The notes under the pieces were generated by a model. The model was not told the origin of the DNA. It did no database searches and saw nothing but the letters and a program-made list of their open reading frames with translations. DNA of 64,000 nucleotides from Hypomesus transpacificus (Eukaryota > Chordata > Actinopteri > Osmeriformes > Osmeridae): assembly GCF_021917145.1 (NCBI RefSeq), contig NC_061061.1, positions 4,597,390 through 4,661,389 on the forward strand. The letters are read 5' to 3'. Shown here piece by piece: positions 53,940-64,000 of the stretch; position 1 is the stretch's first letter, and each line of letters starts with the position of its first letter. Both the position numbers and the translations under genes were made by a program.

Positions 53940-54169
53940 CCCGTGGTGCTTTAGTACAGAAAAGCCTCTTACGATGCATGTTTACATACATTTAGTTTTC
54001 TTTGAAGAGGGATCATAAATGGTACTAAGTCTTAGACTTAAAAGGATGATGACTATAATCAAAATGTTGCATTTGTATTGGAACGTGACAAAATTATTGA
54101 AACTGCCAGTGCTTTCTGGAGTGGAGACACTAACATGATATAACAGATATCTTGTAAATGTTGTCTTAA

Positions 54170-54175
54170 AATAAA
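54170..54175 (+). terminator. Candidate polyadenylation signal of the C8orf88-like gene
   Basis: AATAAA about 230 bp after the stop codon, followed by a TTTGTCGTCTG stretch. Confidence 0.6.
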
Positions 54176-54179
54176 TCTA

Positions 54180-55973
54180 ACGTCATATTTGTCGTCTGGG
54201 CTACCTTCAAAGGTGCTTGATATGGTGCTTGGATATAATATGCCTTGAAATTGTGATGAATCCCCCTGAACTGTAAAAAATATAAAATCATACCTGTCAT
54301 TGCAGAATCAAATGACAAAGATTTGTAACCAACAAAAGAGAAAGCAAGAAACTCAGGTACAGACAAAACATTGGGACAGGGGAACAGACTACTCACATTT
54401 AACGCAACCCAAAAGGCTGACGAAGAGGGGAGCAGACAAAATAATACATTATGTAGGGTGACTACAAAGGACAACAGCTTTGTGATTACAAACGAGACAG
54501 ATGTGTGGGGAGCTAGGAACCAGGGGAGAGAGGGAGGGGGACAAGACATGCCCACCACAAACAGAATTACAAGGAAACACCACATAGAGGAACGAATCCC
54601 ACAAGAAACTATAGGGAAACACTGAGGACAATTCCATGTTTCCAGTCGAGTCCAGTATAGCTCTTATCTATCATAACTAGACCGCTCTAGAAAATAAGGC
54701 GTCACTAACTTGAATTGATAAGGCAACTGTGGAACCATTTGAAACCTGCCAAATTAGCTTGCCCACGCATATGAGTGTTCTATGTTTATTTACTTTTTTG
54801 GGCTTGTCGAATGGAAAATGTTTTCCTATTTAAAGTATTTGTTTGAATTTAATTGCATGTATTTTTTGTCATAAGCTAAGTTGTTATAAGGCATTTGCCT
54901 CTTTTGGTTCAGGCTGGTGAAGGCTTTTTTGGACATTTGGTTCTGATAAAGAGACGTACTAATAGTCACAGTGCCATGAAAAATGCAAGGAATACGTTTT
55001 GACTTCGAGGCAGAACTTTCCTATTCTACTGAAGGAAATTGTTTGATTTGACTTTTTTTGCCGTGTGTTGTATCCTGCGATCAAAGAGTGGATTTTTTAT
55101 CTTGATTGAAATTGTTAATCTCTTTAAAGATTACTGTATATTATAATAGGACTACCAGCCTGTGTAAGCATTCATTTTGAGGTGTTGCTTTAAAAACATT
55201 AAAAACAACGTTAATAAAATATGAACGTTTATGCTTTGTCCTATACTAATTTCTAGTAGCCTACGTTTGTGAGTCTATAATTTGTGCTACTTTGCCATCT
55301 TTTTTATTTTCTGTTCATTGTTCATTTCTGTCATAGAGAAAAGCGCTCATGCAGGCAGGCACTAACGCAAAGTTTACGCACAGCCGATCGTACATGCTCA
55401 GTCAGTGGTCATTTGGGAGTGTGTAAACTGCGCTATAGCTGCTGCTGAGATCATATAACCGAAGCTTTGCTGCTTGTGAACCGGTGTCACGTCCTATAGT
55501 GACAGCTACTTGGATATCTCCGGTCAGTGAACGTTGAGCATTTCCTGGAAAACAAGCATCAAATTGATGACCAACATTAGTGGAAAGAAATTGACATTTG
55601 TTTCAGGTAACAATTTCTAGGTTATAGCCTAGTTATGTAGGCTACTAAATCTTGATTTAGCCTACGTTTCCGTCTTGTTTAGGTATAGCCCATTTCTACA
55701 GTAAAACCTCTGGTTTACCGTCGCAAGAAAATGTCTATTAGTGCTATAACTATTATAGAAAATGTCTATTAGAGCCAAATGATCGGATGTTTATTCTTAT
55801 TTGATCGCATAGCAGAGTCAGTACTAGCGCTTATTAACCAAGAAACATTTATATAGGCTACACCTGTCAAAGATGGTGCTCAACCGTAGGCTTATCTTCA
55901 CTGGTAGGCATCTCTCACGGATGTCATTATGTTAACATTTTATTGGTTGACTGATATGGTCTTAAATAGCAAT
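54180..55973. other. Intergenic DNA with a candidate upp1 5' exon
   Basis: No coding exon was recognised. A frame on the - strand at 54166-54585 shows no known domain. A possible upp1 5' UTR exon ends at 55607 with the donor TTTCAG|GTAACA, and its 5' end may lie near 55440. This rests on strand and position only. Confidence 0.35.
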
Positions 55974-56639
55974 GTGAAGTTAGTTTCATATTCGACATTC
56001 AATATTCGTCTCACATTCAGGAAACGCTAGTTTGCAGCGTCGGGATAGGGACCGGGTTAAAACTACCTGTACAATTTTTAAAATGTATGACTTTTAATAT
56101 TTCTATGAATATAAAACCTAAAACGTACACCAGATTATTCTAACAATGTCTGGCCTATTTCCACACCCACTCTTATCATTTTTTAAATGATAGAAAATCG
56201 CTAATCTCTGAAAATAGCCTGAAATCCCAGCTAAAATTAATTTATAACTTTGTAATTTTTTATTAATACTTTTATAATTTATAATTTGTGTTAAAAATCT
56301 CAAATTGACACCAGATTATTCTAATAATGTCTGGTCTACTTCCACACCGTTACTTTTTCAATCGAATGATTTTTTTTTTTTTAAGAAAGAAATTGCTAAT
56401 ATCTGAAAATAGCATTAAAGCTGTACTAAACTCAATTCTGACCAGTGGCCACACAGCTGCAGGTCAACCAGGAGCTAGTCTGTGGTTTGATTGTGACAGG
56501 ATAACCAACGTGTTATACGCTTTTGACATCAATATACTTTCCACCAAATGCACCAAAGGACAGCCAGGGAGATGGACAAGAAGGGACCAGGACCTTTGTT
56601 TTGTCGTCATAGGAGATTAAAGTCAATTTGGGGACTTTG

Positions 56640-58315
56640 TCCAACATTGTCACACCAGCGACCAGTCCGAAGTTCACTGCTCAATCCCCCCTCACCACAG
56701 GGGAGGTGAGATGGGCAACAGAGAGAAGAAAGTATAATTTGAGAATGCAAAGGGACAAATAACAGTTACGATTACAGAAAAGGTGAGGTCCCCACCAGTC
56801 AAGTGTGAATTTGTGCAGCATTTAAGCAAACTAAAGAGTTTTTGATGTAGACCTAAACGCCAAGACAGCACTAGCCCCCTGAGAAGATATGGAGAAGGAC
56901 TTTCAGTCTGCACCAAGGTGCTTCTGGAAACTGTCCGCCACCTCAGGAGGGGTAAGCAGGGAACCATCCAAAATACGTACAGCAAAGATGGGACGCTGTT
57001 GACCTTAACTGAGGAAGTTGTTGGGCGGTGGAAGGAACACTTTGAAGAGCTGCTAAATCCCACCATGTCCTCTAGGATGGAGGCAGAACCAGATTGGGGG
57101 ATGTCTGATGAGGGAACAGATTCAGTGTTGCGACAATTTTACCTAATACAAAAATAAAGTTTATTTTTACATTAGTAAAGTTGTCGCAACACGACGATGG
57201 GTCACAATGACCCGAAGGTTACGCAAGGGTTAAAAAAGGGGACCAGAGAGTGTGTGCCATCTACAGGGGTATCACACTCTCAGCCTCCCTCGTAAAGTTT
57301 ACTCTAAGGTGCTGGAGAGGAGGGTTTGGCTGATTGTCAAACCTCGGAATGAAGAGGAACAATGCGGGTTCCGTTCTGGTCGTGGAAAGACGGATCAGAT
57401 CTTCACTCTTGCAAGGATCCTGGAGGGGGCCTGGGAGTATGCCCATCCAGTCTACATGTGTTTTGTGGATCTGGAGAAGGCGTATGACCGGGTCCCCTGG
57501 GAGATACTGTGGGAGGTGCTGCGGGAGTACGGGGTGAGGGGGGCCCTTCTTGGGGCGATCCAATCCCTGTATCCCAAAGCAAGAGTTGTGTCCGGGTACT
57601 TGGCACAAAGTCGATTTTGTTCCGTGTGGGGCGTTGGTCTCCACAAGAGCTGCGATTTGTCACCAATCTTGTTTGTGATATTTATGGACAGGATATTGAA
57701 GCGTAGTCGGGGTGTGGTTAAGGGTTGCGGTTCAGTGGTCTGGGGATTTCATCGCTGCTTTTTGTGGATGATGTGGTCTTCCTGTCATCATCGGACCGTG
57801 ACCTTCACTCACTGGATCATTTCGCAGTTGAGTGTGAAGCGGCTGGGAATAGAATCGGCACCTCTAAATCTGAGGCCATGGTTCTCAGCAGGAAACCAAC
57901 GGAGTGCTTACTCCGGGGAGGGAACGAGTTCTTACCCCAAGTAATGGAATTCAAGTACCTCGGGGTCTTGTTTGTGATTAAGGGGGAAAATGGAGCAGGA
58001 GGTTGGCCAGATAATCGGTGCAGCGGGGGCGGTATTGCATTCACTCTATCGCACCATTGAGCCGGAAGGCAAAGCTCTTGATCTACCTGTCAATTTTCTT
58101 TCCTACCCTCACCTACAGTCATGAAGGTTGGGTCATGACCAAAATATACAGGTCGCGAGTACAAGCGGCTTAAATGGGTTTCCTCAGGAGGGTGGCTTCT
58201 CCCTTAGAGAAAGGGTGAGGAGCTCAGTCATCTGTGAGGAGCTCTGAGTAAAGCCCTTCCTCCTTTGCATCGAAAGGAGCCAGTTGAGATCGTTGGGAAC
58301 CTGGTAAGGATACTG
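56640..58315 (+). pseudogene. Broken non-LTR retrotransposon (LINE) reverse transcriptase
   Basis: Fragments of a LINE ORF2-type protein, of a kind very common in teleosts. At 56918-57120: VRHLRRGKQG and VGRWKEHFEELLNP. At 57252-57710: EEEQCGFRSGRGKTDQIFTL, MCFVDLEKAYDRVPWEILWE, DLSPILFVIFMDRI. At 57725-58000, in another frame: SSLLFVDDVVFLSSSDRDL (catalytic DD) and TSKSEAMVLSRKP, FKYLGVLF. After 58000 further homology is in scattered frames (TLTY, FLRRVAS, RERVRSS). The RT palm is interrupted at 57125-57233 by unrelated sequence and a frameshift separates the DD box. It cannot be active. I do not assign a clade. Confidence 0.85.
57125..57192. repeat. Hairpin-forming palindrome inside the LINE
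   Basis: GTGTTGCGACAA at the left pairs with TTGTCGCAACAC at the right around an AT-rich centre (AAAATAAAGTTTATTTTT). It is followed by the palindrome GGGTCACAATGACCC and GCAAGGGTTAA at 57199-57233, which recalls a piggyBac-type end next to TTAA. Confidence 0.75.
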
Positions 58316-58891
58316 GTATGTGAAGGGTGTGGAAGTTGGCCAGACATTATAGGAAAAATATGGTGTCAATTTGAGATTTTTCAGTAACATTTTGAAAGAA
58401 TTATTAAGATTAGTGAGGATTTAATGCTATTTTCAGAGATTAGCGATTTTATATCCTATATAAAAAACATAATTGAAAAAGCAAAGAGTGTGGAAGTAAG
58501 ACAGACATTATTATAATAATCTGGTGTCAGTTTGAGATTTTTCTGTACAGTTTTGAAATAGTTATTAAGATTAGCAAGGATTTCATGCTATTTTCAAAGA
58601 TTTGTGATTTTATATCATTTTGTTTAAAACTTAATTGAAAAAGTAAAGGGTTTGGAAACAGGCCAGACATTGTTAGAATACTCTGGTGTCCGTTTGAGGT
58701 TTCATATTCATAGAAATATTATAAGAGTCATCATTTTTCAAAATTGTACGGGTAGTTTAAACACGGTCCCTAACGCAACGCTGCAAACTAGCGTTTCCCG
58801 AATGTGAGACGAATGCTTCATGTCGAATATGAAACTAACTTCACCTCGCTGTTGAAGCTTCTGTTTTAAACGTGAAAATCCTTTCAGGAGA

Positions 58892-61197
<2,306 letters not shown>

Positions 61198-64000
61198 TAT
61201 GTTGCTTGTTGGTAGGCTACTGTAACTAGGTATTTGCTGAAATTTGAAGCCTAGTGTTAGAGCATCCCAGGGAAATTAAATAGTGTAGCCTGAATTTGAT
61301 TTTATTATTCAATCACAATCATAAACACATTCCTAGATATTTATTGCTGCTCACTATATCTGTGATTATTATTATGAATGATTATTGCTTAGTGATTCGT
61401 AAAGAATGCAATTTATTGATCGGCAGAAATGGAACTTAAGTTCCTCTTAAGTGTAATTGTGTTGGCCCATGACTTTGTGCAATTGTTTTTTGAAAGATGG
61501 TCTTAAAAAAAAAGATGAGCAATCAGAGAGCAAAAAGTGACGTTGTAATCTTTCAACCAGGGGTCTTACAGGGTTCTTCGGCTTTGTTGCTACAATTAGG
61601 CTAGCTATTGATAGAGTTAATGACAATCTCTTTTAAAGACTTCATGACAGGCTCCCATGGTGTAGATTGTTTTAGAGTGTTGTACTTCTTGATCCTACCC
61701 TTCCGTTTATCCAAGCAAATTGTCAGGTGAAATTAAGAATTCAGTTCTTGAAGTCGAATTTTACCAGATGATGTTGTAGACTTATTATGAAAGGATTACT
61801 ACAGGTGCCTCATTTTCAAATCTACCTCTGTTTGTCATGCCCAAGTTCACCAAAAGCTTTAAATGTAAAGTAAGTTATTCTATAGATTGTTGCATTCTGT
61901 GACATACTGTAAACACAAACAGCTATTGAACAGAATAGCATGTCCTGCCCGAGTATAATTATCTCAAATAAATACATATATACATACAGTATATTTATAC
62001 ATAATATATATATATATATAATGTCTAATAAAAAATATATTTCCTGCAAAACTTGTGTGTGGTTGTGATCACGACAGAGGTTGTCATTAATCATATCTGC
62101 CTTCCACATTGTGTGTAGTCGCTTATATCTTGCTCATGCTCTACTGCTGTGGATCTATGCGCTGTTCAGGGGAATCTGACCTATGCCATACATTGCATTG
62201 TGCTGTCAAGTCAATCCGCAGCTTCCACCAACTAGGATGCTCAATAATCCTTTTCATGGCCTCTCATTTACTATATTACGGTAGGTTTAGTGAACCCAAA
62301 ACGCGCTCCAAAGCACGCAATGTGCGATATTTCAAATTTAAGAATTAAAGTGGGTCTAGTTTTGACTACTTTCAGCTATTGAACCGTATAGACTAACAAA
62401 AAAAATCACTGCCATTGGTTGTAGGCCATATTCTTTTCTTGATTCACGTCAAGATACACAGGGTTTCCAATCTGCTCGTGCGCAGTCATAATCATAGGCG
62501 ATTGTAGGTTATAAAACGGGGTGCAAAGGGTAGTGACATTTTCTTTGCTTACACAAATATGCTAAAAATTTATAGTAGATTTTGACAATTAAAATGAATA
62601 TTTAGAGTACAACGAATTATGATAGAATATACAACTCTGACATCACTTTAAAATAGTCAAAAATCATTCAATCGTTTTTTTTTAAATTAATTAATTGGAA
62701 AATCATTTGTTTTCATCCCAACAGTAGGGGGTGCAAATTCACCCCCTGCACCTGAGGTAAAATCGCCTATGGTTATAATTCAACCCTCCCATCTTAAACT
62801 CACACTCTCATCCAAGCCGGTCTTATTCGCTGACTCAGTGCCTTAAAACAGCATTATCTCCCAACTGACCAGTCCTGCAACGTTCGCTGCTAAAGAAAAA
62901 AAGCCATGGCCAAAACAGCAATTGGTAAGATGATTGAATTTAAATAACAGTACCAGCAATGTACTATCGTCTCAGACACCTGCATCTATCCATGGAAACC
63001 GTTTTCTTTGACTGCACTGTTGAGGCCTGGGATCTGTACAGGACATGCAAATAATTTTTGACATGCAAATATTTTACAAACGATGCCTAGCCATTTTTGT
63101 CGGCTGTTTTGAAAAGAGAATTTGCCCTATTTTTGAGGTTTTGACGGGGATATTAGAGCAAGAGGGTATTACAGTCTCTCAGAATCGGAGTAGGCGTTGT
63201 CCGTAGGCTTGCTTATTTTTGCAAGACGATTAAGAAATATTTGATCAAATCAAATCAGATATCTTTTGTTTACATGATCGTGATTCCGTATAAAACCTTT
63301 CCGATGTTTTATGCACGATGCTGCACCTGCCACTTTGATATCAGCGGCTGATCTAGCAGCAGAATGCAGAAAGACCCCACCCAAGACGCCGGTCTGTCTT
63401 AAGCCTAACCGACCATTCAAAGAAAACTTACAAAGACTCAGGTCATTTATTTTCATTTAACGTCAACGCGACGTTTCTATGGTCAGAATGTAGATCAATT
63501 TCGTTGTATTATATTGAACGAAAGTAGGCTTAGTGTAAACTATAGGCTAAATGTACTGTTTCCACCCGTTTATTTTTCTGGATTGAAATCACCCATAGAT
63601 GATACCCTACAACTTGAACTCGGACAAAATAGTCATGACAGACCCTTATTTTGGATTATTATAGACCTAATTTTCGAACATGATCGTATGTTCGAAAACT
63701 CTGATTAAAAATATTTATCGTATTAAATCCCTAAATATGTCTCAAGTAATAAGCTGGATGCTCTGTAGTGAAATAAGACAACATTGTCTTGTCTTTGTTT
63801 CTCAGCGATAGACCTATCTCAGTAAACCTGTGGCAGATATTGATGACTCACTGCATTATACCAGATGTTGACTCACATTAGGTTCTCTCTCGGAAAACAT
63901 CCTCTTGAAACAATGTCATTTTATGATGCTATGCATGTGTTGCTAACACATCTCTTTTGTCACAAAGCTACTGACGTTTGGAGCATGGTGCATCCATGTA
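61198..64000. other. upp1 3' UTR and intergenic DNA
   Basis: A candidate upp1 poly(A) signal AATAAA is at 61967-61972, close to a TA-rich stretch. After that no coding exon was recognised except the possible first exon at 62906. The sequence is AT-rich with no clear transposon. Confidence 0.45.
62906..62924 (+). CDS. Possible first coding exon of a gene running off the window
   Basis: AAGCCATGGCC is a good translation-start context. It is followed by a short frame (MAKTAI plus one base) and a strong donor, ATTG|GTAAGA. A + strand gene starting here would have its other exons beyond 64000. Nothing identifies it. Confidence 0.25.

Larger units (their letters stand above)
55974..58844. mobile_element. 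Large inverted-repeat element with subterminal tandem units
   Basis: The left end GTGAAGTTAGTTTCATATTC (55974) and the right end (58844) are inverted copies. Pairing runs through TCGTCTCACATTC, GAAACGCTAGTTTGCAGCG and AGGGACCG, to arms of about 440 bp (55974-56420) and 530 bp (58317-58844). Inside the arms a unit of about 165-175 bp with CACCAGATTATTCTAA, AATGTCTGGCC and CTAATCTCTGAAAATAGCAT repeats: about two and a half copies left, three right. The middle is a broken LINE (56640-58315) and 220 bp of unknown sequence. No transposase and no clear target duplication were found. Confidence 0.8.

Noticed and set aside
54166..54585. A 139-codon - strand frame after the C8orf88-like gene
   Set aside because: Hydrophobic and Phe/Ser-rich with no domain, no splice partners and no clear promoter; taken as chance in non-coding DNA.

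Overview
This 64 kb window is nuclear DNA of a ray-finned fish. Genes are split by GT-AG introns, dinucleotide microsatellites are abundant, and there is a Tc1-type transposon, tRNA-derived SINEs, hAT-like MITEs and a LINE of a kind common in teleosts. Gene models were built by joining exons by eye on splice sites, reading phase and remembered vertebrate proteins; no search was run.

Layout: (1) 1-5717, + strand: last 14 exons of nbeal2 (end of the BEACH domain plus WD40 repeats), with an apparently intact Tc1 element in one intron. (2) About 10-18 kb, + strand: a p75NTR-like death-domain receptor, best called nradd, with four cysteine-rich domains, one membrane span and a death domain; its 5' end is not settled. 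(3) 40047 down to 21915, - strand: complete setd2, the H3K36 trimethyltransferase, 21 coding exons that join in frame to 2915 codons plus stop. (4) About 40.2-48.7 kb: gene-poor, repeat-rich DNA with foldback, SINE, MITE and decayed hAT pieces. (5) 48901-50883, + strand: rbm12b, five RRMs in one coding exon. (6) 52810-53939, + strand: a six-exon gene for a 135-residue eIF4E-binding protein resembling human C8orf88. (7) 55974-58844: a long inverted repeat with ~170-bp subterminal units, holding a broken LINE reverse transcriptase. (8) 58892-61197, + strand: upp1, uridine phosphorylase, complete in seven coding exons. (9) 61.2-64 kb: no clear gene, possibly a first exon at 62906.

The genes do not form a pathway; they are neighbours by descent. 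NBEAL2, the NRADD relic and SETD2 are adjacent on human 3p21.31, so the left 40 kb keeps an old gene order. RBM12B and C8orf88 both lie on human 8q21-q22, so the right side joins a second ancestral block, with upp1 (human chromosome 7) after it. The repeat-rich 40-48 kb stretch sits at that junction.

Most interesting points: a 27-bp coding minisatellite that expands setd2 exon 12 into about 23 nine-residue repeats; a 22-nt setd2 microexon; the intact Tc1 in nbeal2; the foldback/LINE composite ending 43 bp before the first recognised upp1 coding exon; and the C8orf88-like gene, which is easily missed because every coding exon is under 110 nt.
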